Part shown: piece after piece, positions 53,993 through 63,600 of the stretch
How positions within the stretch are numbered: the stretch's first letter is position 1
Layout: each line of letters starts with the position of its first letter
Made by a program: the position numbers and the translations under genes
Source of the DNA: Lewinellaceae bacterium
GTDB lineage: Bacteria > Bacteroidota > Bacteroidia > Chitinophagales > Saprospiraceae
DNA: 64,000 nt
Direction of reading: 5' to 3'
NCBI GenBank assembly: GCA_020636375.1
Contig: JACJXZ010000023.1
Span: 56,524 to 120,523 of the forward strand
The notes under the pieces: model-generated
What the model saw: only the letters and a program-made list of their open reading frames with translations
What the model was told of the DNA's origin: nothing
Database searches by the model: none

Positions 53993-54023
53993 GCACATCA
54001 AAATCTTTGGTGGAGACGGCGAG

Positions 54024-54297
54024 CATAACGTTAGGAGTGGCCTCCCGCTGATTTCGTAAACCAGCCCCCGGTTTCCCGGGGTATCGGACTATATCATCAT
54101 CTCGGTAGAGATGTCGGGCGCTGTGGGCTCACCTTGGTGTCCCTAGTCTCTGCACCTTCCAAAGTCTTCCCTTTGGCTTGGCTCAGAATTACCCTACTCC
54201 GTACCATCCCGATAGCTATCGGGATCGGGATCGAAGCTTAGGCTTCTCTGAATTCACCCGATTTTGCACCATACGTCACCGTATGGGCGACCCTCTG
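54024..54297 (-). other. Group I intron in the tmRNA T-loop
   Basis: 274 nt from CAGAGGGTCGCCC to a terminal G. The exon end CGACU pairs with GGUCG at intron positions 6-10, with a U-G wobble at the splice site (P1). P2 is CCATACG/CGTATGG with a GTGA tetraloop. The core strings GAATTCAGAGAAGCCTAAG, GGTAATTCTGAGCCAAGCC, GGTGCAGAGACTA and GATATAGTCCGA match conserved group I elements P, Q, R and S. P9 is CCCCGGGAAACCGGGG with a GAAA loop. The last base is the expected omega-G. No homing endonuclease is encoded, so it depends on self-splicing and was possibly acquired by reverse splicing or a lost endonuclease. Confidence 0.9.
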
Positions 54298-54527
54298 AGT
54301 CGAACTCGCGTCCAGCGAAAGCACTCATAAGCTTTCTACATGCTTAGTTTCCAGTTGAATTTTCGAGGATGAGGCAGGATTGGAAACCCTCCCGGTTCAT
54401 CCCTTATCCCCTGAATTTCGCACCACGGTCGGGGAAGGCCCTGATGCTAGCCTGAAGGTTGATGATGTGCGGCACGCTGTGTATCAGGCGTCAAACGTAC
54501 GGCACAAAGGCATTCTAAGACCTAGTC

Positions 54528-54557
54528 TTAGGCTGCCATGGCATACTGAGTATTGCC
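54528..54557 (-). other. tmRNA tag reading frame, GNTQYAMAA
   Basis: GGC AAT ACT CAG TAT GCC ATG GCA GCC TAA encodes GNTQYAMAA and a stop. The ending YAMAA replaces the more usual YALAA protease signal. It lies in the 5' exon, before the intron. The resume codon is inferred from tag length in the phylum. Confidence 0.75.
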
Positions 54558-54671
54558 ATGTAAAATTGGTTAATAGCCATTTGTTAACGGAGGTGAGCCA
54601 TCATGCTCCGGCATGCTTACTTACCAGTTTACTTCCCTGTCGATTCCATTACGTCCCCTTTTATCCGCCGT

Positions 54672-54715
54672 AGCCTTGGCGAAGGCGGGCCCTCGTTAAG
54701 CCTTGGCGAAGGCGG
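54672..54715. repeat. Duplicated AGCCTTGGCGAAGGCGG repeat
   Basis: Two copies of AGCCTTGGCGAAGGCGG, 10 bp apart, directly upstream of the tmRNA 5' end. Each is partly palindromic (CCTTGGCGAAGG). Similar strings are common between genes of Bacteroidota. Confidence 0.75.
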
Positions 54716-54863
54716 AATTTTGTAGGAAAGCTAAACGCAGTCAGCTTTCAAAGAACTTACACGTACTTAACAAGCGAAGGTACGCGAATAGTTCAAACTA
54801 TTCCAAAAAAATGAGCCGGAAAACTTGTCCGGCCCGGCGCGCCTGATTTGTCGGAGAATCATT

Positions 54864-54871
54864 TACCTTTG
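54864..54871 (+). promoter_or_regulatory. Putative -7 box for fabH
   Basis: TACCTTTG fits TAnnTTTG and lies 59 bp before the fabH start codon. A TTTG at 54847 is closer than the usual -33 spacing. Confidence 0.4.
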
Positions 54872-54930
54872 CAATGCCCTACCCAAAACCCTGTTCCGCG
54901 AACCTGATTCTATCTACACAAACTACAAAC

Positions 54931-55902
54931 ATGGAAGCGAAGATCACGGCAATCGGCACGTATGCTCCGGAAAAAGTCATCGACAACCACTACTTCGAAT
55001 CTTTCCTGGACACTTCCGACGAATGGATCCGGACCCGCACCGGCATCACCGAACGACGGTACTCCGCCGATAACGAATACACCAGCGACTTGTCCATCGC
55101 CGCGGTAAAGAACATGGCCGCCCGCTACGGCAAAACGATTTCCGACGTGGATTTCATCCTCGTCGCCACCGTCACACACGACCAGATCATGCCCAGCATG
55201 GCCTGCCAGCTGCAATACCGGCTGAATATGCCCAACGCCGCCGCGCTCGACATCTCCGCCGCCTGCGCCGGCTTCGGCTACGGGCTGACCCTGGCCCGCA
55301 GCCTGATCCGCTCCGGCATGTACCGCAAAATCCTGCTCGTCGGCGCGGAAACCCTCACCAAAGTGACGGATTTTGAAGACCGCGCCAGCTGCATCCTCTT
55401 CGGCGACGGGGCGGGCGCCCTGCTCATCGAAGCGGCGGACAAAGGCAATATCGGCGAATGCATCGCCGGCGCCGAGGGCAGCGGCGGCCAGGACCTCTAC
55501 CTGTCCACCCAGGCCACCCAGGTGAACGGAACTCCCATCCAGGCCAACAACAAGATCGTCCAGAACGGCCGGGCTGTCTTCCGCTGGGCCGTCACCCGCA
55601 TGTCCGAAATGTTCGATGCCGTCGTCGAAAAAAACGGCCTGACAAAAGAGGACATCGACTGGTTCATCCCCCACAGCGCCAATATGCGCATCATCGAAGC
55701 CATCTGCCGGCAGGTGGGCTTCCCCGTGGAGAAATCGCTGGAAAGCCTGAGCCGCTTCGGCAACACCTCCTCGGCCTCCATCCCGCTGGCCCTGGACCAG
55801 GCCGTGCGGGACGGGCGGGTCAAAAAGGGCGACAAACTGCTGTTGCTCGGCTTCGGCGGCGGGCTGACTTATGCGGGAACGGTGGTGGAGTGGGAGCTGT
55901 AG
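54931..55902 (+). CDS. fabH: 3-oxoacyl-ACP synthase III
   Basis: 323 residues from the ATG at 54931 (MEAKITAIGTYAPEKVIDNH). It starts fatty-acid synthesis by condensing an acyl-CoA with malonyl-ACP. The catalytic Cys112 lies in DISAACAGFGYG; the His in FIPHSANMRI and the Asn in RFGNTSSAS complete the triad. SDEWIRTRTGITERRYS is the usual N-terminal block. No other fab gene is adjacent; the downstream peptidase follows after 83 bp. An alternative paralogue role (specialised KAS III) cannot be excluded. Confidence 0.9.
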   Translation: MEAKITAIGTYAPEKVIDNHYFESFLDTSDEWIRTRTGITERRYSADNEYTSDLSIAAVKNMAARYGKTISDVDFILVATVTHDQIMPSMACQLQYRLNMPNAAALDISAACAGFGYGLTLARSLIRSGMYRKILLVGAETLTKVTDFEDRASCILFGDGAGALLIEAADKGNIGECIAGAEGSGGQDLYLSTQATQVNGTPIQANNKIVQNGRAVFRWAVTRMSEMFDAVVEKNGLTKEDIDWFIPHSANMRIIEAICRQVGFPVEKSLESLSRFGNTSSASIPLALDQAVRDGRVKKGDKLLLLGFGGGLTYAGTVVEWEL

Positions 55903-55906
55903 AAAG

Positions 55907-55935
55907 TGCGAAATGCGAAGAGCGAAATGCGAAGT
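55907..55935. repeat. Short heptamer array, unit GCGAAAT/GCGAAGA
   Basis: Four 7-bp units directly after the fabH stop codon (GCGAAAT, GCGAAGA, GCGAAAT, GCGAAGT). Confidence 0.7.
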
Positions 55936-55985
55936 TTTCCGCCTTCCGCCTTCGAAAAATCATTACTAACCAAAATAAACCAACG

Positions 55986-58019
55986 ATGATAAAAAACATC
56001 TTCTTTTTCCTCGCGCTGCTCCTCCTGGCGGCTGCCTGCGGCGGGCCCGCCAGCCAGGAAACCGAAACAGCGGCCGAAACAACAGAAGCCGAAACCGACA
56101 CCTTTAAGTATTATGCCGAGCGCTTTGCCGACAAGAAGATCCTCCGCTACCAGGCGCCAGGCTTCGACAAGCTGACGCTCCAGCAAAAAAAGCTGGTCTA
56201 CTACCTGGTGCAGGCCGGGCTTAGCGGGCGGGACATCATCTACGACCAGAACTACCGCCACAACCTGGCCATCCGCCGGGCCCTGGATAAGATCGCCGCC
56301 GGATACGAAGGCGACCGGACAACAGCGGAGTGGCAGGAGTTGATGCTTTACGCCAAGCAGGTGTGGTTCTCCAACGGCATCCACCACCATTACTCCAACG
56401 ACAAGTTCACCCCTGGCTTCTCCCGGGAGTACTTCGAAGGCCTGATGAGCGCCGTCGGCGCCAGCCTGCCGCCCGAAGCCCTGCGCGCCATTTTCGACCC
56501 CGCCTTCGACGCCCGCAAGATCGACCAGAGCGGCAGCGACCTGCTGGCCAACTCGGCGGTCAATTTTTACGATCCGGACATCACCCAGGCCGAAGCGGAA
56601 GCTTTCTACGCCAAAGTGAAGAAGGGGCTGAAAGACGACAGGGTATCCATGGGCCTGAACTCCAAAGTGGTGCGCAACGCCGCCGGCCAACTGGAAGAGG
56701 CCGTCTGGAAAGTAGGCGGCCTGTACGGCAGCGCCATCGAACAGATCGTCTTCTGGCTGGACAAAGCGGCCGAAGTGGCCGAGAACGAAGCCCAGGCCAA
56801 CGCCCTGAAGCTGCTGATCGAATATTACCGCACCGGCAACCTGACGACCTGGGATGAATACAACGTGGCCTGGGTGCAGGCCACCGAGGGAGACATCGAC
56901 TACATCAACTCCTTCATCGAAGTGTACAACGATCCCCTCGGCTACAAGGGATCCTACGAGAATATCATCCAGATCACCGACTTCGACGCCTCGGAGCGCA
57001 TGGCGGTGGTGTCCCAAAATGCGCAGTGGTTCGAAGACAACTCGCCCATCATGGACACCCATAAGAAGAAAAACGTCACCGGGATCACCTACAAGGTCGT
57101 CACCGTAGCCGGCGAGTCCGGCGATGCCTCCCCCGCCACGCCCATCGGCGTCAACCTGCCCAACGCCAACTGGATCCGGGCGGATTACGGCTCCAAATCG
57201 GTCAGCCTCGGCAACATCATCCACGCCTACGCCCAGGCCGAAGGGCCGGGGCTGCTGCAGGAGTTCAGCCACGACGAAGAGGAGATCAGGCGCTCGGAAG
57301 AGTACGGCGGGCTGGCCTCCAAGATGCATACCGCCCTGCACGAGGTCGTCGGCCATGCTTCCGGGCAGCTGGAAGCAGGCGTGGCCACCCCTAAGGAAAC
57401 GCTGAAGAACTTCGCCTCCCCGCTCGAAGAGTCCCGCGCCGACCTGGTAGCCCTCTACTACATCATGGACCCGAAGGTAGTCGAGCTGGGGCTCGTCCCC
57501 TCCCTGGAGGTAGGCAAAGCAGAATATGACTCCTATCTCAAAAATGGCTACATGCTGCAGCTGCGCCGCGTCGAACCCGGCAAAACCATCGAGCAGGCCC
57601 ACATGCGCAACCGCTCCATGGTATCCCACTGGGTAATCGGGAAAGGGCTGGAAAACGGCGCCGTCGAGGTGCTGAAACGAGACGGCAAGACCTTCATCGA
57701 CATCAAAGACTACGAAAAGGTGCGCGAACTCTTCGGCCAGCTGTTGCGCGAAGTGCAGCGCATCAAGTCGCAGGGGGATTACGAAGCCGGCAAAACCCTG
57801 ATCGAAACCTACGGCGTGCAGGTCGACCCCGTGATCCATGCCGAAGTGCTGCAGCGCGCCGAAGCGCTCGACATCCCTCCCTACGGCGGCTTCATCAACC
57901 CGAAACTGGTAGCCGTCATGGATGAAAGCGGAACCATAACCGATGTGCAGGTGGAATACCCGGCCGACTTCACGAAGCAGATGCTCGAATACGGGGAGCA
58001 GTATTCGTTTCTGAAGTGA
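55986..58019 (+). CDS. M49 dipeptidyl-peptidase III-like lipoprotein
   Basis: 677 residues from the ATG at 55986; the longer open frame upstream overlaps fabH and is not supported. Lipoprotein signal FFFLALLLLAAACGG (Cys 18), then the M49 fold with the distinctive six-residue zinc motif HEVVGH (452-457) and EESRADLVALYY (near 481) carrying the third ligand, a variant of the usual EECRAE. SNDKFTPGFSREYF and RNRSMVSHWVIGKG are also typical. It removes dipeptides from oligopeptide N-termini. The anchored, extracytoplasmic form is common in Bacteroidota. Confidence 0.9.
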   Translation: MIKNIFFFLALLLLAAACGGPASQETETAAETTEAETDTFKYYAERFADKKILRYQAPGFDKLTLQQKKLVYYLVQAGLSGRDIIYDQNYRHNLAIRRALDKIAAGYEGDRTTAEWQELMLYAKQVWFSNGIHHHYSNDKFTPGFSREYFEGLMSAVGASLPPEALRAIFDPAFDARKIDQSGSDLLANSAVNFYDPDITQAEAEAFYAKVKKGLKDDRVSMGLNSKVVRNAAGQLEEAVWKVGGLYGSAIEQIVFWLDKAAEVAENEAQANALKLLIEYYRTGNLTTWDEYNVAWVQATEGDIDYINSFIEVYNDPLGYKGSYENIIQITDFDASERMAVVSQNAQWFEDNSPIMDTHKKKNVTGITYKVVTVAGESGDASPATPIGVNLPNANWIRADYGSKSVSLGNIIHAYAQAEGPGLLQEFSHDEEEIRRSEEYGGLASKMHTALHEVVGHASGQLEAGVATPKETLKNFASPLEESRADLVALYYIMDPKVVELGLVPSLEVGKAEYDSYLKNGYMLQLRRVEPGKTIEQAHMRNRSMVSHWVIGKGLENGAVEVLKRDGKTFIDIKDYEKVRELFGQLLREVQRIKSQGDYEAGKTLIETYGVQVDPVIHAEVLQRAEALDIPPYGGFINPKLVAVMDESGTITDVQVEYPADFTKQMLEYGEQYSFLK

Positions 58020-58030
58020 CGTTGGAAAGT

Positions 58031-58072
58031 TAATAAACCGGAGAGGTTTCCATAACCGGCTCCGGTTTATTA
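58031..58072 (+). terminator. Terminator after the M49 gene
   Basis: A perfect 13-bp stem TAATAAACCGGAG / CTCCGGTTTATTA with a 16-bp loop, 11 bp after the stop, followed by a short T-rich stretch. Confidence 0.75.
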
Positions 58073-58110
58073 ATTTTAGGGGAACAGAACGAAAAACAAA
58101 ACTTTACAGC

Positions 58111-60402
58111 ATGCCCAGAAGCGTTTTGCTCCCCTTCCTTTTGGGATGGTCTATTGGACTGGTTTCCTGTGAAAAACAACAAAATCAACCGCCTGCCCTC
58201 TCCCTCCGGGCGGGCCTGGCTATCCATTCCAATGCAACCATAACTCCCGGCATTTACGAAATACCCGGGAAGGACAGCCTCTCCCCCCCGCTCATCACTA
58301 TCGAAGGCGACGGCATCACCGTCGACTTCAACGGCGCAGAAATGAGAGGGGTGCCGGATGGGCGCCTGCCCAACAGCTTTACCGGCCTGGCCGTACTGGT
58401 CCGCAACAGCAAAAAGGTGACCATCCGCAATCTCCGGGCCAGCGGGTACAAGGTGGCCCTGATGGCGGAAAACGTCGACAGCCTCCTGCTTGAGCACTGC
58501 GATTTCAGCTACAACTACCGCCAGCGCCTGCACAGCACCCGCGAACGGGAAGACCCGGCCGACTGGCTCAGTTACCACGGCAACGAGGCCGATGAGTGGC
58601 TGCGCTACGGCGCCGCCGTATACCTCAAAGGATGCAGCCATGCCACCGTCCGCCACCTAACCGTCACCGGCGGGCAGAACGGGCTGATGCTCACCGGGTG
58701 CGACAACGGCCTGTTTTACAACAACACCATACAGTTCAACTCGGGCGTCGGCATCGGCCTGTACCGATCTTCCGGAAATAAAGTGATGCACAACCGCCTG
58801 GACTGGAACGTGCGCGGCTACAGCCATGGCTTCTACAGCCGGGGGCAGGATTCGGCGGGCATCCTCTGTTACGAGCAAAGCAGCAACAACACCTTCGCCT
58901 TCAACTCCGCCACCCATTCCGGCGACGGGTTTTTCCTCTGGGCCGGGCAGTCCACCATGGATACCGGCGAGGGGGGCTGCAACGACAACATCATCTTCGG
59001 CAACGATTTCTCCCACGCCCCCACCAACGGCATCGAAGTGACCTTCAGCCGCAACATCCTGGCCAACAACCGCCTGGAAGACTGCAACTACGGCGTGTGG
59101 GGCGGCTATAGCTTCGGCACGCTCATCACGGGCAACACAATCCGCGAGAACCGGTACGGCATCGCCATTGAACACGGGCAGGACAACGCCATCGTCCGCA
59201 ATTATTTCGCCGGCGACAGCATCGGCGTAAAGCTGTGGGAGCGCAGCCGGCAGCCGGAAGACTGGGGCTTCTCCCGGGCGAAGAACGTCGACAGCCGGAA
59301 CTACGAGATCCAGCACAATTATTTCGTAGACGTGAAGATACCGCTTCTGATCGCCGGCACCGATAATGTAGCCATTAACGACGACAACCAGTTCTACAAT
59401 TTTGAGCGGCTTCTGATCGCCGAAAAACCCAACCGGCAGTTCTACCTGGTGAAAAATGATGTCTGTCAGCCGGACAACTGGGGCGATGCCGTTTCCTTTA
59501 AAAACAAAAACCGGCTCAGCGAGCCCCCCCTGCCCGAAGAACTCAAGGAATGGCCAAAGCTGGCCCGGGAACTGGCACCGGTGGAAGGTTTTGAACCTCA
59601 ACCCATTCCCGGAGGCATGGACGCCATGCTGCCGGAGGGCCACCCCCGCGGGCGCAGCTTCATCCTCGTCGACGAATGGGGGCCGTATGACTTCCGTCGG
59701 CCTTCCATCTGGCTGCGCGATATTCAGGACAGCCTGTACACCTTCCTCCTGCTCGGCCCCCAGGGCAACTGGCGCCTGAACGGCGGCCAGGGCTTTGCCG
59801 AAGTCAACCCTAAAACGGGCTCCTTCCCGGCAACCATAACGGCCCGGCGCGACTCCGCCGGAGAGGAACTGAAACTGGCCCTCGAATTTATCGGGGAGGA
59901 AAGCACCGGACAATTCGGCGAAAAGTGGAAACGGGGCGCCACCGTTCCGTTCAGCTTCTACCGCTTCGAAAAAGAACTGGACTGGGACGTGCGCTTTTAC
60001 GAATACAACGAGAGCACACACCCCCTGAGCAACTACGAGGCGTTCCGCCAGCTGAAAGATAAAAAACCCGAGGCCGAAGAGCAGGTCAAGGAACTGGCTT
60101 ACGCCTGGTGGGACAAACCGGCTCCGGGGATCGACGCCGACCAGTTCGCCACCTTTGCATCTGCTTCTTTCGATATCACTCCCGGCAAATATAAGGTGGC
60201 CATCACCAGCGACGACGGACTGCGCTTTTACGCCGACGGACAACTGGTCATCGGCCACTGGGATATCCACGAACCCGCTACCGACGAGGCCGTCCTGGAA
60301 CTCTCCGGAAGGCATACCTTTGAGATCGAACACTTCGATGCAGGCGGCTTTGCGACCCTGTCCTTCTTTATGCAACGGATTGAACCCGACAGTATTAACT
60401 GA
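58111..60402 (+). CDS. Right-handed beta-helix / PA14-like lipoprotein
   Basis: 763 residues. A lipoprotein signal (LLGWSIGLVSCEKQ, Cys 20) is followed by a parallel beta-helix of NosD/polysaccharide-lyase-like type (about 60-440; GLAVLVRNSKKVTIRNLRAS, NGLMLTGCDNGLFYNNTIQF, YGIAIEHGQDNAIVRNYF). A middle region of unknown type follows, then a C-terminal PA14-like domain (YKVAITSDDGLRFYADGQLV, HTFEIEHFDAGGFATLSFFM). The plan suggests binding or modifying a polysaccharide at the cell surface. I see no certain catalytic residues. Confidence 0.75.
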   Translation: MPRSVLLPFLLGWSIGLVSCEKQQNQPPALSLRAGLAIHSNATITPGIYEIPGKDSLSPPLITIEGDGITVDFNGAEMRGVPDGRLPNSFTGLAVLVRNSKKVTIRNLRASGYKVALMAENVDSLLLEHCDFSYNYRQRLHSTREREDPADWLSYHGNEADEWLRYGAAVYLKGCSHATVRHLTVTGGQNGLMLTGCDNGLFYNNTIQFNSGVGIGLYRSSGNKVMHNRLDWNVRGYSHGFYSRGQDSAGILCYEQSSNNTFAFNSATHSGDGFFLWAGQSTMDTGEGGCNDNIIFGNDFSHAPTNGIEVTFSRNILANNRLEDCNYGVWGGYSFGTLITGNTIRENRYGIAIEHGQDNAIVRNYFAGDSIGVKLWERSRQPEDWGFSRAKNVDSRNYEIQHNYFVDVKIPLLIAGTDNVAINDDNQFYNFERLLIAEKPNRQFYLVKNDVCQPDNWGDAVSFKNKNRLSEPPLPEELKEWPKLARELAPVEGFEPQPIPGGMDAMLPEGHPRGRSFILVDEWGPYDFRRPSIWLRDIQDSLYTFLLLGPQGNWRLNGGQGFAEVNPKTGSFPATITARRDSAGEELKLALEFIGEESTGQFGEKWKRGATVPFSFYRFEKELDWDVRFYEYNESTHPLSNYEAFRQLKDKKPEAEEQVKELAYAWWDKPAPGIDADQFATFASASFDITPGKYKVAITSDDGLRFYADGQLVIGHWDIHEPATDEAVLELSGRHTFEIEHFDAGGFATLSFFMQRIEPDSIN

Positions 60403-60491
60403 CGGCAGGGAAGCAGACCAGCAATTTCTCATGTAGAGCATGTACGTATCGCCACAAAAATTTATCCGGCTCAAAGAGACGGACACAAAGG

Positions 60492-60527
60492 CACCAAATC
60501 CGCACTAAATTTAGTGCGGATTTGGTG
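60492..60527. repeat. Perfect 36-bp palindrome
   Basis: CACCAAATCCGCACTAAA followed directly by its complement, without a loop. It is embedded in the dispersed GACACAAAGGCACC ... GTGTTTTCGTGGC type of repeat in a convergent spacer. An ACAGGATGAACAGG string follows at 60577. Confidence 0.85.
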
Positions 60528-60648
60528 TTTTAGTGTTTTCGTGGCATCTTTTCGCCACGTGTGTACCTTATCTGGAAGCAGACAGGATGAACAGGTCGTG
60601 CCGACCTGCCGTCGCCACTTCCCCTCTTTAGCGAGTGAGGGGGGCTGG

Positions 60649-63600
60649 TCAATCCTGCAGAAGTAAAGGGTACAGCCCCCCGAATGCCTCGTCCAGGAAT
60701 TGCAGGTAATACGTCCCCGCCGGCAGGCCGTAGAGCGAAACCACGCCCCGGCTCGTTTCCCCAAAGGTGGCCAGCCGCCCGTGGCGCACCACCCGCCCCC
60801 TGCCATCCAGAATGCGGAGCGGCAGGAAGGGGCGCTTGCCCGCGCCGCGAACTTCCACCCGGAGGTATCCCCCGGTAGGGTTGGGGAAGGCCTTCACCTG
60901 CCGGCCGAAAAACTGCACCTCTGCCGTATTCACTGCCAGGTCAACGGCTACCTGGAGCACGGTTTCACAGCCCGTGCCGCCATCCCGGATGGTGACTTCG
61001 TATTCGCCGGCCTCCAGGCCGCTGAAGACGTTCCCATCCTGAAAGTTCAGCCCGTCGATGCTGTACGCATACGGGCCCAGGCCGCCGGTCACTTCCACCA
61101 CGATCTTGCCCTCTCCCTGCCCGGGTTCGACGACATTGGTTACCTCGGCGGAGGCCAGCAGGTTGCAACTGCCCACCTCCAGGAGGGTATCCGCCTGGCA
61201 CTGGTTGGCATCGCGCACCACTGCCGGATACGTGCCGGCGGCCAGGCCTTCGAACACCGGATCGGATTGAAAGGTGTTGCCCCCGTCGATACTGTAGGAA
61301 AACGGAGGAAGGCCGTTTTCCAGGCCCAGGATAATGCTTCCGTCGGCTGCACCCGCCGCGCTTTCGTTATCGACAACGGCGGACAACTGGAGGAAGCACC
61401 GGAAAGGAAGGCAAAACTCGAGATCGATCTCGTTTCCGAAGTTGATGTTTTCGAGCCGGGCAAGCACCCTGCCTTCGTCGTCCAGGATTTGAAAACTGCC
61501 CAGCGACATGCCCGCCAGGCCGTCGCCGAAACTGTCAAACAGGGTGAGGACATAACAGGCGGGCGGCAGGCAAACCCGCTCTTCGGCCAGCACCAGGGCT
61601 TCGGCATACGGGCCTCCGGAGAAGAGCAGCGCTCCGGATTCATCGCGCAGTTCCCAGGAGGTCTCTTCCGGGTAATCGTCCGTCAGCAGTTGCAGTACGG
61701 CGGTTTCGCCGTTGGGAAAAGCGGTAAAGGTTTCTTCCCGGTTGTTGTTGGCGGGGTTTTCATCGGCCAGCCCGTTGGGCAGGCTGGCGGTGGCGGAAAA
61801 GGTGTTGGGGCCGTCGTTTAAAGGGCCGAGCATAACGGATACGGACTCCCGCTCCCCCGGCGCCAGGCTGCCCGTCCAACTGGCCTGCTGCGCCGGGCCG
61901 TCGTTGAGGCGGTAGGAAATTTCCGCGCTGAACAGGGAATCCGCTCCGGCATTGGCCAGGGAAATGCCGGCCAGCAGGAAGGAGTCGCATATCGTCCCGT
62001 CCAGCCCTTTGATATCCGTGACCGACACATCCCTTCGGGGCAGCTGAATGACGGCGGCGCGCAGCGTGTCGTTGAACCAGGCGCTGTCTCCTTCCAGGCT
62101 GGTAAAGACAAGAAAGCTGTGGGGGCCTAAATCCTGCAGGCTTGCCGTGGAGGAAAAGGTATGCAGGTATTCCGCCTGCGTGGGTATCGTTTCCGTAATG
62201 GTATCGGCCGTCACCGGCCCGCCGTCCACCCGATACCCGGCCACGAGGCCTGCGACGGGTTTGAGCCCGTAATTGCGAATAGAGACTTGCACCGGTTCAG
62301 CATCCGTAAGGAAGGCGGAATCTTCCGGGCGGAGCAACGCCCGGGGCCCGGCGTCGGTGGAGTCCCGGCGCAGGTGAGCCTTCATGATCCTGGTGCCCCA
62401 GTTGTCGTTGCCTTTCATGTACTCTCCGGTAAACCAGAAGTCTTTGCCATTGCCCGGATCGACGGACATGGCGGCGTAATCCCCCCAGCGGTTGCTGCTT
62501 TGGGAACTCAGGCCGGAGGCGAATTCGTACTCCTCCACCGTCATTATCCCCGGTAAATCTGCCGCCCGGCGGCCGGTAAACCGCAGGGAGGGTGCCTTAT
62601 CCGGGCCCGTCACGGTATAGGCCATCATAATATTCCCGCCGTAGTCCATGGCGATACTGCCGGCGAAGCGGTGCAGGCCGTCGTCGGGGGCGAAAGTCCC
62701 CTCTTGATGGAGCTCCCAGGCACCGCCGGCCCGCCTTAGTTCCATCCAGCGCAGGCCCGCGCGGTTGTTGCCGTCGGCATCGACGGCGAAGAGCATCAGG
62801 ATGGACTCGAAGCTGCCGAAGTTGAGGTAAGGCGCCCGGTGCAGGATAATATCCTGCAGGGCATCGAGCCGGACGCCGTTGGGCTGGGCCAGGCAGCTGA
62901 ACAGGGCGCCATCGCAGAGCGTCAGCTCAAAAGGAGCGCCGGAAATTTCAGCCGGCCCGGAAAGGAAAGAATTATTTTCGTCGAGCCAGTCGATGTGCAT
63001 TTCCCACAGCTCCACTTTATCCTGCCCGCCTTCCCAGGCGTCGTCGTAGAGCCGCAGCAGGTAGCCCGGGCTGCCGGGCGGCGGCGGGCTGAGGCCGTCA
63101 AAACCGACGGGGGTAGCCACCTGAAAAGCGTTGGCCGGCCCGAACTTGGGGATACCGAGCCGAAAAACCTTCACTTCCTCTGCTCCGGCCAGCATGGCTT
63201 CCTTTTCCAGCGCGTAAACGGCTATGGCATCTCCGGTTTCGTTTGTTGTCAACACGTAGGCATCATGCCAGATTCCGTACTTGGGATAATCCGGAAACCC
63301 GGCCGCCTGGAAGCGGTAGGCCAGCCAGCGGCCCAGCGGGTCGCCCGTTTCGGAGACGGCAACCAGGACCAGGTTGCTGTTTGAAAAAAGAGAAGCGACT
63401 TCCGTGATCAGCCAGCGCTCCGCCAGCGGATCCCACAAGACGATGGGGTCGCCGAAACCCTGGACGTTGAACTCCGCCCACAGGCTGTTGAGGTTGGGCA
63501 TTTCCAGAAGGATGGAATTGCTTTTATCGTAAACCCGCAGATAGGCGCCTCCCTGCGTGTTGGTCATCTGTATTAAATGATCGGGGCTGGCGCTGCCCAC

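Larger units (their letters stand above)
54008..54658 (-). ncRNA. ssrA: tmRNA (split by a group I intron)
   Basis: tmRNA rescues stalled ribosomes by adding a degradation tag. On the minus strand the 5' end is GGGGACGTAATGGAATCGAC at 54658, the tag frame is at 54528-54557, and the tRNA-like 3' end reads CTCGCCGTCTCCACCA at 54008-54023, with CCA encoded. Between GGACGCGAGTTCGACT and that 3' exon lie 274 nt of group I intron. Joining the exons gives 377 nt, a normal tmRNA length, and rebuilds a T-arm with a 5-bp stem GCGAG/CTCGC and the loop TTCGACT. A terminator follows at 53966. Exon limits were set by T-arm pairing and by the U-G pair required at the 5' splice site. Confidence 0.92.

Noticed and set aside
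54380..54673. A 97-codon plus-strand open frame over the tmRNA gene
   Set aside because: It lies entirely opposite the structured tmRNA exon and has no protein features.
55458..55985. Extension of the M49 frame into fabH
   Set aside because: The extra residues are a shadow of fabH; a clear lipoprotein signal starts at 55986.
58657..60486. A 609-codon open frame antisense to the beta-helix lipoprotein
   Set aside because: No start context or family; the plus strand has signal peptide, beta-helix and PA14-like domains.
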